Position numbers and translations under genes: made by a program. This document shows positions 10,600 to 22,579 of a DNA stretch of 64,000 nucleotides, piece after piece. The DNA is from Epiperipatus broadwayi. Taxonomy: Eukaryota; Onychophora; Udeonychophora; Euonychophora; Peripatidae. The stretch lies in assembly GCA_028023455.1 (NCBI GenBank), contig JAQFVV010012434.1, positions 5,300,264-5,364,263 on the forward strand, in the 5' to 3' direction. The notes beneath the pieces are model-generated. The model saw nothing but the letters and a program-made list of their open reading frames with translations. It ran no database searches and was not told the DNA's origin. Positions within the stretch are counted from its first letter, which is position 1. Each line of letters begins with the position of its first letter.

Positions 10600-12640
10600 A
10601 AATGTAGGAATGAGATATGAATAAAATTTTGTCTCTTGAATAAAAAATGATAAAAATATTATACAGATGTATTTGAACTTTATTTAATATTAAATCTAGA
10701 TTTAAGATTAAATAAAATGAAACAATTTTTGATATAATAAAAAAAATTAATAATTTTTTTTATATTGAATAAGTGCTTGTTAGTAAATAAGTATTTAATT
10801 AGAGAGAATTTGAACCTAGACTTTCAAGCTCCCTTCAGTCATTTACTCCATCTTATATAACCGATACATCCGACCAAATGCATGTGAAAAAGATAAATGA
10901 ATGCAATATATATATATATTGAAGCAGTCAATCTTAGCTTAAGATTGAGCTTCATGTTTCCATCTACTAACCTATGTTTAAATCCCTATTTCCCATCCCG
11001 CTCCTTTTGTCGTGTATATATATTTATAAAATTTAATGTTTCAATAACATGTTCTAAAATTATTATTAATTCTTTTTATTAATTATTAGTTTTTTTTTAT
11101 TAAAGTATTATAGATGTGGCTCAAAAATATATATAGGAGCAAAACTTACTAACAAAATATTGATGTTTTTAAATATTTATTATATGTCATTTTTAGCTTT
11201 TTCTTTTTAAATTGCTTGTTTTTCTATTAAACTGTATATTTTTTATAAAATCCAATGTGGAAGATGTGACTGTTGTTAATTGTCCAAAAATAATTAAAGG
11301 GGGGTATTTTTTTAATTAAAGTTTTACTTAAAATAAATGGGATTAAGTAGATTAAAGATTTTCTTTTGTATAAAACATGTTGTCAAATCTATTTCTAATC
11401 TGGAAATAGATTTGAATTTATTTTTGGACGTTATCTTACTATTGCATCTTCAAAAACAACTGATAAAAAAAAAGTATAAAATGACTGAATTTTGAATCAA
11501 AGGAAGATTAGCTACTCTAGTGAAAATGATTATTACATGTCACTTGAAACTTAAAATGATGTAGCAGTAAATCCACCATCTTTCTCGGCCCTGTTTGGGT
11601 CATCATCTGCCACTACCATAATATCTTGCTGCCCTGAAATGAAGAAAGGTCTAAAAAAGAACTTTAGAATGCTAATAGAAGTTTTCTGCCACTGAAGAAC
11701 TTGCATTTCAATTGCCGTGCACATGCTGTATTAAATTGGACTCTTAAAATTGCAAGGTAACTTTTATGCTACTATTTGAAAATGAATCTAGCCTCACTAA
11801 TCTCAAATCCTGCTATCAAGATTCTAACATATTGTTCAATTTTTTATCTTTTAAATTAATATATTTTTTTTATATAAATAACATGTAATTTGCTCTTAAA
11901 TAATTTATATAAATTTAATTCTCTCTCATATGCTCTTAACTTTCTTTAACTTTGGTGCAGTCATTTATTTATATGTATTTATTATTTGATTTATATATCT
12001 GTTATTGATATGCCAATTTCAAACAATCTGACGAGCTTAATTTATAAAAATCTTTTGTCATTTTTAACTAAACCTTTATGAAAAAGGTTATTAACGTCCC
12101 CTTTAAATATACATATATAATGCATTGTAAATTAATACGTTCACCAGATTGTTTTATGAATCAACATTTTAGGTTCATTTTTAATATAAAAATTGATTTG
12201 TTTTTAACTCTGAAAAACCAGAACTCAAGCTAATTAACGCTCTGAAACATTTATTTTATAATTATTTATTAAATTTTGAAAGGGTGACTTATAATTTGTT
12301 TCCTATGTAATTGCTAATCTTACTTCATTTTTCATACTCTTAAAATATCAAATATAGTATTTAAATATTTCAGTTATTATAAAAATCACGAAGGTGTGAT
12401 TGATTTATTTAAAAATAGCAGAAAAGGGATGGGGGTAAATCTTAATGTTTCTTTTACTAGGTAAAATCTTAACGTATATTTTATTAAATGAAATATTCTC
12501 TCTCTATATATATATTATAATTGCATGGCGTATTATAGTATTCAAACAAGGGTCATTTATTTTAAAGCAGTAAAATTTGTTCAATGTTGTTAGAGACATG
12601 TATCATTACTGTGTTTCTGACATTTGGCTGATCTTTGTGT
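10600..12640. other. unassigned AT-rich DNA; small less AT-rich island near 11560-11760
   Basis: Mostly low-complexity AT sequence. The island at 11560-11760 stands out in base composition and can be read as DVAVNPPSFSALFGSSSATT and onwards in one plus frame, but without homology that I recognise and with a stop soon after. No splice or start signal was decisive. Confidence 0.4.
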
Positions 12641-12650
12641 TCTATATATG

Positions 12651-12700
12651 TGCTTCTTAATCTGGGGGTTATGACAAGTTTGAACCCATAGATTTCTTCT
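12651..12700 (+). repeat. possible hAT-type terminal sequence (MITE end)
   Basis: GCTTCTTAATCTGGGGGTTATGAC resembles the common hAT terminus of the form CAGTGGTTCTTAACCTGGGGGT. The opposite end was not located, so this is only a suggestion. Confidence 0.3.
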
Positions 12701-12710
12701 CAAGTCTTTG

Positions 12711-12893
12711 TATAAAAATGCCTCTGGTGATAATCCCTAAGTCTGGCACATGCTATGCATATTCTTTCTTCGTATAAAAAGGCCACTGGCAGTGACCCCT
12801 AAGTCTGGCACATGCTATGCCCATCCATTTTTTGTATAAAAAGGCCTCTGGTGGTGATCCCTAAGTTTGGCACACACTATGCCCATCCATTTC
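12711..12893 (+). repeat. 62-bp minisatellite, three copies
   Basis: TATAAAAATGCCTCTGG begins at 12711, with repeats at 12773 and 12835, both steps of 62 bp. Each unit carries CCTAAGTCTGGCACATGCTATGC or a close variant. Confidence 0.85.
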
Positions 12894-13289
12894 ATTTTTC
12901 ATCCAGAAGCACAACCTTTTCCTCTTAGTTATTTTTAGGCTATTATGTCAGCACCGCAAACTTCTTCATATTATTATTTCTTTTGCTTCTTGGCCCAGTT
13001 TTAATGCTCTAATATTAAAATTAAGCTTTGCTTAAAAGATATTTATAAATGCCAATTACTTCTATTTATTAATTAAGTTTATTTCAATCATATACAATCT
13101 CACCGTCGTAATTTATATATCTATATTTAAGAGTATCTATATGCCTTGGGGAAAATAAAGTGTTCATCGTACTATTGTTAAAATAATTTTTCATTAAATA
13201 TTTTGTCATAGATTCAAATGTAATCAAATGTTTTCAAATGTATTTTGTTTATTTTCATGACCTCAATGGCGTAAAAATAGTTTATATCA

Positions 13290-13430
13290 TATGTATAATG
13301 AATCCCAGAACTTCCTGAAATAATGCTAGTCACCATGTTTCAGAACCATAATCCAAAGCGTTGATGGCAATTTTATGTAACTTCTTTCTAATACTGATTG
13401 GCATCTTAATATTGGACCCACCAAAGATAT
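13290..13430 (-). pseudogene. short antisense LINE scrap
   Basis: The minus strand reads FGGSNIKMPISIRKKLHKIA then INALDYGSETW. YGSETW with the preceding basic segment is typical of the post-RT region of RTE-like and related LINEs. Only about 45 codons remain, so the clade cannot be given. Confidence 0.35.
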
Positions 13431-13769
13431 GTGTTTATTTATAATATATCATTTAGCTAATAAAGAGCATATGAGAAATAATAATGACACTATGTAATCA
13501 TCTACTGCTTGCTCATTCATGCACATACTAATGTACTTAATTTATAAATGTATAATAATTTGTCAGTATATTAAAATATATTTTATTGTCTAACTTATTT
13601 GAGTAGTTTGAATTCCTTCTTTTCTCCACTTCCAAAAGTAAAGCCTGCTTATATATATTTTAGTTTAGTCATAGTTAATAGATGTCTCATTGTTTTGCTC
13701 AGCTTTGCTAGTCAGCCGGATTAAGATTAATTCTCATGTGCCATCACTATTATGATATTCATTAGGTGT

Positions 13770-13895
13770 TAGATCTGGAGCTTAGAGAGTGGGTTTGAAT
13801 CCAGGCTGGTCCCTGACCTAAATCTTGGGCTTGGCTGGGTTTGAAGAACATTTTGTGAGTCCCAGCTTATGTTAGATGGATAAACATGTTTTGAC
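13770..13895 (+). mobile_element. possible second tRNA-like SINE
   Basis: GGGTTTGAATCCAGGCTGG at about 13791 fits a polymerase III B box, with TTAGATCTGGAGCTTAGAG upstream at A-box distance. A TA microsatellite follows. No second copy was found in the window and the target duplication was not determined. Confidence 0.35.
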
Positions 13896-13899
13896 TGGC

Positions 13900-13902
<3 letters not shown>

Positions 13903-13939
<37 letters not shown>

Positions 13940-13949
13940 CCTTTCATTA

Positions 13950-13980
<31 letters not shown>
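13903..13980. repeat. (AT)n microsatellite in two blocks
   Basis: Two long AT runs are separated by GTGCCTTTCATTATAC at about 13937-13952. Confidence 0.95.
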
Positions 13981-13984
<4 letters not shown>

Positions 13985-14049
13985 ATGAAAGGAGATTTAA
14001 AGTCTGTGTTTAAATCCCCTCTGATTACAGTTAGCTTAATTGTATAGAC

Positions 14050-14069
14050 CAGGGATCTGCAAACTTTTG
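14050..14069 (+). repeat. hAT terminal inverted repeat (one end)
   Basis: CAGGGATCTGCAAACTTTTG has the CAGGG start and CAAACTTTT continuation of hAT termini. It sits just beyond the dimerisation domain. The preceding TATAGAC could be part of an 8-bp target duplication, whose partner was not found. Confidence 0.65.
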
Positions 14070-16110
14070 AGATGGAAGAGCCAACTCTGACACTCACAAC
14101 AATTTAAAAATTATTCAAGAGCCATGAATATATTTTTACAAAAAAGGAAATTTAAAAAAATACTATAATAAGTTACAATATTAATTACATCTTCATTAAA
14201 TGTAGATTAAATCACATGTAAAATTGCTAGCATTGTTTTTAATCATGTGCACAATGAGCTTGTATTTCCTTAGAAACTCTATGCATGTCTGGTTGGTAAC
14301 TAGTGCTTTTTAATTTAAGACATGATTCCAAGTTGGCATCAGTAATTTAGTTCTGCAATTTACATTTAATAAAATTCATGTTAGAAAATGATTGTTCACA
14401 TAAGTATGCAGATCCAAAGATACTAAGAATACCAAATGCAAATTTTTTCAACTGATGATATGAATCTGAAAGACTCTGTCTTCTGCTGCTGGTTCTGTGA
14501 AAGCAGACTACATTTTTCTTTTTCCAGTTCTTCCATTTTAATACCAAGGCAAACAAATTTGGAGCTCTATAAATCTTTTCTTGTCAAGTCCAGCAATTGT
14601 ACTTCAAAATTATCCACATCAATATCAAATGGGGAAATTTTTAATTCTCTCACATTGGCATTACGAGAATTTGTAATAAAATCTAGAGTTGCTTTATCAT
14701 TTCTAAATTCCCAAAACCTTTGAAGAAAAGATTCTATAATGTTTAAAATTGTTGTCTTAAAATAATCTTGGGCATTGTTTTCTCAATGATATTGAGCCAA
14801 GTTTGGAAAATGAACTAAAGTTCTCCTCTCTAAACCTTTAGTAAATTGAATCAATTTTTTTTTCAAGAAAAATAATTTCTTCTACCATTGAAAGAGCAGT
14901 ATTTCCCTTATCTTGTAATTTAGGATTGAGCTGATTCAGTTGTGATGTAATATCGACCATGAAATACAATTTTTGCAATCACTGATCTTCTGTTAATTCT
15001 AAATATTGAACACCCTTGTTGTCGAGAAATAGTTTGATGTAATTTATGCAAAATGGAAAACTTTTAACATGTTGCCTCTGGAAAGCCATCAAACACTGTT
15101 ATATTGAAGAAGATCTGAATACTCAGTCTCCATTTCACATATCAACTCTTTAAATTGTCAATGGTTAAGACCTCTTGCTGCAATAAAATTAATAATCTTA
15201 ATTACCAAGTCCATAACTTTACTGATTTCTTCTGGAAATGTTTGTGCACAAAGTGGTTCCTGTTGAAATATACAGTGGAAAGTAATCACTTCATGATTAA
15301 TGTTTTCTTTTAAATTGAAACAAACCCCTTTATCGATTCTATCATACTTTTTGCCCCATCATTTACAATTGACACAATTTTATCAATTATGATATGTTTT
15401 TTTTTCTATGCATTTAATGATAGAATTTGCTATGTTCTCTTCTCGTGTTTGACCCTTGAGTGGCAATAATCCTAAAAGTTCTTCTCTTGGACCCTCACAT
15501 GATATATACCACACATAAAGGGAAATCTGGGTTGTGCCCTTGATGTTGCAAGACTTATCCACTGCAATTGATAAAGCTGAAGATAATTTAATGCCCTCAA
15601 TTTGTTGGTTGGCCACATTTAAGACCCATTTAACTATCCTATCTGTTATTGTTTTGGCAGATAATGGCATGTTTTTAATTTTATTTAAAATCTCTGTTTT
15701 ATTTTTGAAATCACAAAAAAGTTCTTCATATGCTTTAACAAAACAACATTTTATATACCCACTATTTGTGAATGTTTTTTTCTCTGATTAGCAATTTCTT
15801 GAGTTACTGTGAAGCTTGCAATAGTAACATTAATGGCAGACTGTCTCCAATAATCAAATACAGAACTTGATTTTTAATATTTTTCTGAAGTTCTTCAATT
15901 CCTCTTTTTCTCATGTCATTGGCAGAATATTGTATGACAAGTGTGGCATGTTTTGTAATGAAGTGTCTTTCCAAATTACACTTCTTGTTTTGTGTCAGTG
16001 TTTCTTAATAAATAAAACATGTTGGAAGGCTCTCAGAGTTTGCGATAAAGGTGAAAGATTCAGTCCACTCAGTTTTAAAATCACGATGCACATCTAATGT
16101 TTTTCTCAGT
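14050..16110 (-). pseudogene. hAT-family DNA transposon (ZBED/GTF2IRD2-like transposase), minus strand, decayed
   Basis: In the minus direction the order is that of a hAT transposase. A remnant BED zinc-finger segment comes first (NLERHF-type residues, about 15920-16060). Then come ASFTVTQEIANQRKTFTNSG (about 15790) and MPLSAKTITDRIVKWVLNVA...SIAVDKSCNIKGTTQISLYV (15383-15670; the Asp of AVDKS is the expected catalytic position). GLLPLKGQTREENI follows. The dimerisation domain LKKFAFGILSIFGSAYLCEQ then SFSNMNFIKCKLQ is at about 14347-14460. In-frame stops and frameshifts interrupt it. Its 3' end is marked by CAGGGATCTGCAAACTTTTG at 14050, a typical hAT terminal repeat. The other terminus is not seen; a LINE begins immediately at about 16120, so that end was probably removed or displaced. 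Confidence 0.85.
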
Positions 16111-16119
16111 CTTTTTTCT

Positions 16120-18650
16120 GTAGTCATGTAAAGAAGTAGAAAAAGTGGCAAATAGGGTTTTAGGTGAGAATATTCAGAAGAATAAAAGTAATAAAAAAAT
16201 GAGAATTAATAAAAGTGTAAAAGAAAGGAAAGAAGCGTGTAGAGAATATAAGTGTGCTATTAAGAATAAGGAAAGTGAAAAATATATTAATGCTAAATGG
16301 GAAAAGCACTCAGAAAAGAAGAAGTTGGCTAAAATAGATATTTATAGAGAGAGAATAAAATTGAATAGTAAATTATTGGAAGATATTAATAAAAGTGGAA
16401 GAGATGGGAGTAAAAAAATTTGGAATTATATTAAAAGGAGAAATGTAGGGGAGAGAGAGTTAGTATTACTAGATGATGAGGGAACAGAGTGTAGCTCTAG
16501 AGAAGATTTAGAGAGAATCTTAAATAGTTATGTAATGAATATAGAAAAGATGTTAGATGTGAATGATAGAGTGGTAGAAAATATGAAAGAATATAGTAAT
16601 GGAAATATTAAGTTTTCAGAAAATGAACTAAATGAGGTAGAGAAGAAATTGAAAAGTGGAAAGACAAGAGGTTTAGATGGATGGGCAGCAGAGATGGTAA
16701 TGAAGTTAGGATATAGGGCAAAAGTAAAGTTATTATCCTGTTTTAATAAAATGGCACAGAATAGAGTTTTCCCAAGTAGTTGGAGTAATACAAGAGTAAG
16801 GTTATTATTTAAAGGAAAGGGTAATGATCATAGAAAGTTGAATAATTATAGACCAATAGCGGTAACATCAGTTTTATATAAAGTTTTCTCATATATGGTG
16901 GCTAGTAAAGTTATAAAATGGATGGAAGGGAATAATGTAGTGGAGGAAATGCAAGGAGGTTTTAGATTAGATAGGTGTATAGGAGATAGTTTATTTGTAG
17001 TTACACAACTTATGGATATGAGTAGGAATGCAGGTAAACAGTTATATATGAGTTTTATAGATATAGAGAAGGCATATGATAGAGTAAATAGAAATAGATT
17101 ATGGATAAGTTTAGCAAATTTGTGAATGGATGAAGCTTTAATAGATATTATTAAGAAATTATATGAAAATAACTATTATATATATATCAATTAGAGAATA
17201 TAGAATCAATTCAAGTTAAAAATGGTGTGGGAATAAGGCAAGGATGCCTTATGTTACCTATTTTATTTGTGTTGTATTTGAGTGAAATGGAAAGAGCAAT
17301 AGAAAGATTAGAAAGAGGGATAGAGATACCATTAATATAGTAGGGAGTATATATTTTATCAGGTCTTTTTTTTTGCGGATGATATATTTTTGTGTGCAGA
17401 AAAAAGAGAAGATATGGAAGTTACGTTGAGGACATGTGCAAGGGTGGTTAAAGAGATGGGGATTAAATTTAGTGAAGAAAAATCAAATATAATGATGGTT
17501 AATACTGGGAAAAGAGAAGATGTAGAATTTTTATTGGGAGATATTAAGTTAAGTGTGGTGAATAGATATAGTTATTTGGGAATTATTTTAAGTAATCAGA
17601 AAAATTATTTGGATGAATGGGAGAAAAAATTGATAAATGAAGCAAAGAAAAGAAAGGGATTGATAAAGAAATTAACAGTGTTTTCATATAATAAATATGA
17701 TGTAGCTAGAATTATATAGAAAGGAGTTGCAGTAGCAGGGTTAACATATGGTAATGATGCATTATATGTTAGTAAAAAGATATTAGATTACTTAGAAAAA
17801 GCTCAAAGGGAAGTAGGAAGACATGCATTGGATGCAGAAGTATGGACAGCAAGGGAGGCAATTCAAGGAGAAATGGGATGGTCAAGTTTTTATATGAGAG
17901 ATGCAAAAAGTAAAATGAAAATGTTTGGTAGATTGCAGTTTATGGATAATAAAAGAATAGCTAAAATAGTATTTAATTGGGTTATGAGTAAAGGGCAGGT
18001 AACAAGATGGGTGCAAAAGGTAATGCGGTATGCAAAAGATTTGGATAACGAATTTATATCAGTATATTTGTACAAAAGATGGGATAATTGTGTTAAGAGG
18101 ATTATTGAGTGTTATAGTAGTAAGGGATGGGATAAAAGAATAAATTTATTAATAAAGACTAGGGAATTAGAGAGATGGAGAAATAGTATGGAGAGTAAAA
18201 AGAGTTAGGTGTGAGTTAATATATGATAATAATAAGGAAAGTAGTTTATTGTTTAAGGCTTGAACAGGATCTTTAGCAACAAAAGAATATACATGTAAAT
18301 GGAAAAATATGGGTGATTTAGTCTGTAAATTATGTAAGAAAGAAAGAGAAAATATTAGGCATTTGTTAATTGAATGTAAATGCTTGAAAACAGAAGGGGC
18401 ACATATAATGAAGTTATAGAAAAATAAATATGAAAAAAGTGATTATACAGAAAGTAGAATAATGGTTTTTATGCTGGGTTTGGAAAAAGATAAGGGGATT
18501 TAGATATTAAGGCTGTAGAGTTGACAAAGATTATGTTGTGGAAATGGAATGGAGCAGAATATGGGAAAACTTAGACTCGGGAATGGAAAATTAAGTAGCT
18601 AACAAGTTTTTATTGGTATAATTGCTGAAAGATTCTTGTCTTTCACCTCA
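16120..18650 (+). pseudogene. LINE reverse transcriptase with C-terminal CCHC zinc motif, few lesions
   Basis: An uninterrupted frame of 326 codons (16145-17125) has a basic, coiled N-terminal part. The RT fingers and palm follow: GKTRGLDGWAAEMVMKLG, VRLLFKGKGNDHRKLNNYRP, GGFRLDRCIGDS and the motif A sequence FIDIEKAYDRVNR. A stop and shifts follow. The homology continues with GVGIRQGCLMLPILFVLY (motif B, about 17227), FFADDIFLCAEKRED (motif C intact, about 17365-17405), GIKFSEEKSNIMMV and YSYLGI. The C-terminal part ends in CKLCKKERENIRHLLIECKC (about 18325-18390), a CX2C/HX4C motif as in several LINE clades. The endonuclease is absent, so the copy is 5'-truncated, and there are about four frame lesions. 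The open frame enters without a convincing ATG. The coding strand is very poor in C. I leave the clade open (Jockey/R1/CR1-like range). Confidence 0.8.
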
Positions 18651-18908
18651 CATATTAATGACTTCGTTTAAGAAGAAGCTACAGTACATCACATCACTTC
18701 ACATATGATGTATAAAACTATATCTTGAAAAGTTCTCAATAAGAGATAAAAGCCGGGTTGATAATTAAATAATTGTAAATTGTATTAATAGTCATATGCA
18801 TTATTTTTCATAATTGCTTTGATTTGATGATGAGTCTTTACAAAAGAATATTGGACAATAAAGTATTTATTATAGTGATTTACCATGACAAATTTACTTG
18901 TTTTTTTT

Positions 18909-19190
18909 CTTTAATATTACATCTTAATGGTGCAAACACTCAATAAAATTTATAATGTAATTCTAAAATTAAAATGATAGAATAAGTTGAATTAAAACAA
19001 TGATAAATAATTAAATTACAATCCATAATGGATCAATGTTTCAGGATTCTCTTTAATATTACATCTTAATGGTGCAAACACTCAATAAAATTTATAATGT
19101 AATTCTAAAATTAAAATGATAGAATAAGTTGAATTAAAACAATGATAAATAATTAAATTACAATCCATAATTGATCAATGTTTCAGGATT
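18909..19190. repeat. 142-bp tandem duplication, nearly identical copies
   Basis: CTTTAATATTACATCTTAAT begins at 18909 and again at 19051. The two units match apart from about one base (ATGGATCAATG against TTGATCAATG) and the junction. High identity implies a recent duplication. Confidence 0.95.
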
Positions 19191-19399
19191 AAGAGTACAA
19201 TATACATCTATATGCCAGAATCATCATTTTCAACTATTAAAAAACTGCTATAGAATAAAATACATACTAAGATTTTCTATCCATAATCTTTTTTTTACAT
19301 TACTTCAGCAAATTTTACCTTAGCCAACCATCTCACAAAGTACTCTTTTTTTAAGTCTCTTACAATCTTTTGATAACATGTAAGGCCACATCACTTGCA

Positions 19400-20480
19400 C
19401 ATATATTGACATTACTTCTAGAAACACATGCGGTATACTTCCATTTTAGCCTCTAAATTTTTGCAATGTTGTCGGTGATAACTATTTGTTCTTTCACACT
19501 TAATTTGCTTTAGATTTACCCATATATCTCTCCTCAGACTTTGATGTATGGTCTGCAGTCTCTCCTGTTTTTTTATTAAATATCCAAATCTTAGGTTCAT
19601 AAGAATATATTTATTAAAAATCTTCTTTTCCAAGTAATGAACATATTTTATATATAAAAAAAAATTGTCCAACTTTAATTCTATGATTAATTTCATTAAT
19701 TATATTTAAATCTGTAATAATAACTTGATCAAAATACTTTGTCAATTTCTTTTAATTTATTGCCATCATCTTTATTTAATATTTTTAAAGACGTTAAATG
19801 CGTAACTTTAGTTGTTGTTTTTAATAGTATGTATTTTTAGTCCTACCTTTTTGTTTTCATGTGGTATCCCTTGTAATATTTCCTGTAACTTTGAAACATA
19901 TGTGAAAACAATCCTATCACCCACAAAATCTAAATGCTTTAAATAATCCCAATTTATTTTTGTTCTTTTTGCTTCCCATTTTTTAAATATTTTGAACAAA
20001 TATAAGGTTCTGTCGTAATTCTTGCCAATGTTAATTGTTTTAATATTACCATATAGTTTAATCACTGCTGTTGCATTTTAAATAAATGTTCATTAGGATT
20101 TGATAATATCCTGGGGTTTTGTCAGATCTTTTAAAGGTCTAATGACAACAGAAATTCTTATGCAATTAAATACAGTGTTCCTATTTTTTTATTATTTTTA
20201 GATGTTATCTATATGCTACCCACACCTTTAAATCCAGTTTGATTTGTAATGATTTTAGTAAAGATTTTAGTAAAAACTGGTAGAACTTTTGTTAAAGATC
20301 AACATCACTATTTGCATTCTATCAATACTTATATATTTTTAAAAATTAGGCTTTTGATGTTTAACTCCATCCACATTTTCTCTATTTTTGTATCAGCTTC
20401 TATTAAAATATCTATAATAATTTTCTTAGCTTCTACAGTTGTTACATTTCTTGTACATTCATTTGCAAATAGACCTCTAC
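19400..20480 (-). pseudogene. antisense RTE-type LINE relic
   Basis: On the minus strand, INWDYLKHLDFVGDRIVFT, with the later residues LQEILQGIPHENKKVGLK (about 19830-19950), matches the RTE motif C region (YLNHLRFADDIVLFS..AEELQ.ML.EL...S.KVGLK). FADD has become FVGD. KKIFNKYILMNLRFGYLIKK and LRRDIWVNLK (about 19500-19640) match the downstream LKRK.FN.CVLP segment. Further upstream in the minus direction (to about 20480) there are fainter traces. The copy is dead and separate from the RTE copies at 4920-8560. Confidence 0.6.
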
Positions 20481-20769
20481 ATTTAGTTATTTAAAAGATA
20501 TCATAATTGTGTGAATTATTTTGTTTTCTTGTTATTTATTATTTTACAATTCTTTATAGAAAAATTATTACACAAACTTAATGTCATTCTATTTTTTACT
20601 AATAGCTACACTTTTTTTGGTTCTTTGGTATTATTCCTGCTATGGCATATTACTCCAGCGATGTTTCCATCCAGTATTAATTATTCAAAGTTTCCATTTA
20701 TGATACCATGTTATCCAAGAATCTTGGCATGACTAATCCATATCAAATATATACACATTCCCAACTTTT

Positions 20770-20821
<52 letters not shown>
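20770..20821. repeat. (CA)n(TA)n compound microsatellite
   Basis: An AC run at about 20770-20795 passes directly into an AT run ending at 20821. Confidence 0.95.
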
Positions 20822-20825
<4 letters not shown>

Positions 20826-20929
20826 CAAGTTGTAAAATATGCTGCCCTGTGTGATTTTGTGCTATCATGTTGTCCTTTTTAAATTGTAATTTTGGAAGCT
20901 ACCTGCAACAGAAGAAAGTAAAATTATTT

Positions 20930-21750
20930 TTTTACAGAAATATGGATTTCTGTCATCAAAAAAAAAGTTGATAACAGCTATGATATGATGGTTTACATTG
21001 ATCCTTCCAAAAAACAATGGTCTTGTTACTCAACAGGAAACACAATGAAAATGGCCATTCATAAGAAACATGGTTTGAGGGCTCCAAAATGAAGTTCATC
21101 ACTGTGCTGAGATTCATCTACAGCTGGTCATGACAACTGATGTTCATCAAGTGGTGTGAAAACCAGCACAAAATGGTAGCCAAAATCATGGACTGGAATA
21201 CCTATGCAAAATTTGTACATGGACTTTGTTAGTCACAAAGAAAAACAAAATCAGAGGTCTGGATAAAGTTGTTGAAATTGTATAAAAGCCTGTTCACAAT
21301 GCAAAAGAACCAGGTTTGCAGAATACCCCCTGAGCAGTGGATCTTTGGTGGATTGTGTAGGATGGTGGATGAATGCTTTATAGTGAAAATTCAAGACAGG
21401 ACAGCAACCACTCTCATACAAGCCATCAAAGGGGATGTGGAGAAGGGTCTACAATTTACTCTGAATGTTGGAAAGCCTACCAAATGGATGAATTATGAGC
21501 TGTCAGGTATGCCCATTTAGAGTTAACCATAGCTATAATTTGTTGACCCAGAAACCAGTGTGTACACACAAAATATTGAAGGACTTTGATGTTTGTCATA
21601 TGGCAGAATAAAAAAACAAAGAGGAACCACATATCAACATATCAATTTCTATTTGGCTAAATTCATGTGGAAGCAAATGCATAATCAAACTGACCCTTTC
21701 CTTTCCATTTTTGAACATGTTAAACATTCAGACCGTCATTGTGACCTTTT
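20930..21750 (+). pseudogene. Merlin/IS1016-type (ISXO2-like) DDE transposase relic
   Basis: The most open part (21269-21520) reads KLYKSLFTMQKNQVCRIPPE, QWIFGGLCRMVDECFIVKIQ and DRTATTLIQAI. This is the ISXO2-like/IS1595 DDE core (ESLF.....NVGR..P.QWVFGG..R.T...F...V.DRS..TL...I). Downstream, after stops, are FVDPETSVYTQNIEGL (usual form FVDP.TGVHTQ.IE..W), KKQRGTTYQHINFYLAKFMW and KQMHNQTDPF. Upstream is the poorly kept N-terminal part containing GSKMKFITVLRFIYSWS. Metazoan elements of this kind are called Merlin. The expected Glu-containing start (DESLF) reads YKSLF, so a catalytic residue also seems changed. Terminal repeats were not identified. Confidence 0.8.
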
Positions 21751-21989
21751 TTCCACACAATATAAATCTCTTGCATCATTTGTAAGTAATATGTTTTTGT
21801 TAAAAATAAAAAAAAATACATTTACAGTTAAATATTTTTATATGTCTGTTGTTGATGATTAACCCATTCACATTTATTTACTATTAAACAATCTTGAGAT
21901 AATAGCAGCTGAAGCAGTAATAATATATGAAGCAGGCAATAGGAATTAATTCTAATAAAATAATCTTTTAATTTTAGTTAAAAAATAAA

Positions 21990-22566
21990 CTCCATTTTGT
22001 AGGAGTAAAAGAAAATAATAAAATAGTTTTAAATAGTTTCCTGCCCTGCAAAAGCCTTTCGATATTTCTCCATATGAAGAAACCATTCAGCATGTATTAC
22101 TCACCTGCCCTTATCTCAGTCAGATTCAGCATTTTATCTATGAAGGGAACACAACCAACACACAAAATATATCATCCCTTAAGCATGCCATCAAAAGTGG
22201 CCCCTTCTCCCTCATCAGATTGTCCATCTTCCTCACATTTACATTCTGGCTTACCAGGTGTAAGCTCATTTTCACGCAAGAAAATCTCAATGTCTGCCAA
22301 ACCTTCCTTGAGCTACTCACCAAAATAAAACAAAGAAATAAACTGTTGGCTCCTGAATGGCTTTTCAGAGATACCTGGATAAGCGTCTCTTTCCCAAACA
22401 CACGAACACTCACCTTGATAAATTCAAAGCACCCACACTTGCACCATGATGCAGCCATCTAGCACTACAATGCCAGCATAAGGTGACAAGATTACCTGGA
22501 CTCTTTGACTTACTTAACTCATGTAACCTGAATAATTCCAATAAAGTTGTTTTTGGGAAAAAAAAT
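21990..22566 (+). mobile_element. LINE 3'-end relic (same family as 10060-10594 and 57360-58541)
   Basis: The reading LISVRFSILSMK and later SGPFSLIRLSIFLTFTFWLT then RCKLIF aligns with the C-terminal part of the 57-kb copy (NFANIRLAIFLSFAIWLM, RCSFVLG). The preceding EETIQHVLLTCPL-like reading at 22076-22110 corresponds to the zinc-motif region (ENTIQHIFLDCP in the 57-kb copy). It ends with AATTCCAATAAAGTTG at about 22532 and an A-run at 22558-22565, a polyadenylated 3' end. The SINE at 22580-22668 sits just past this tail. Confidence 0.65.
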
Positions 22567-22579
22567 AGTGTGTTTTTTT

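Noticed and set aside
11560-11760. Less AT-rich island considered as an upstream FBXL7 exon
   Set aside because: The reading has no similarity to FBXL7, stops soon, and no clear acceptor/donor pair brackets it.
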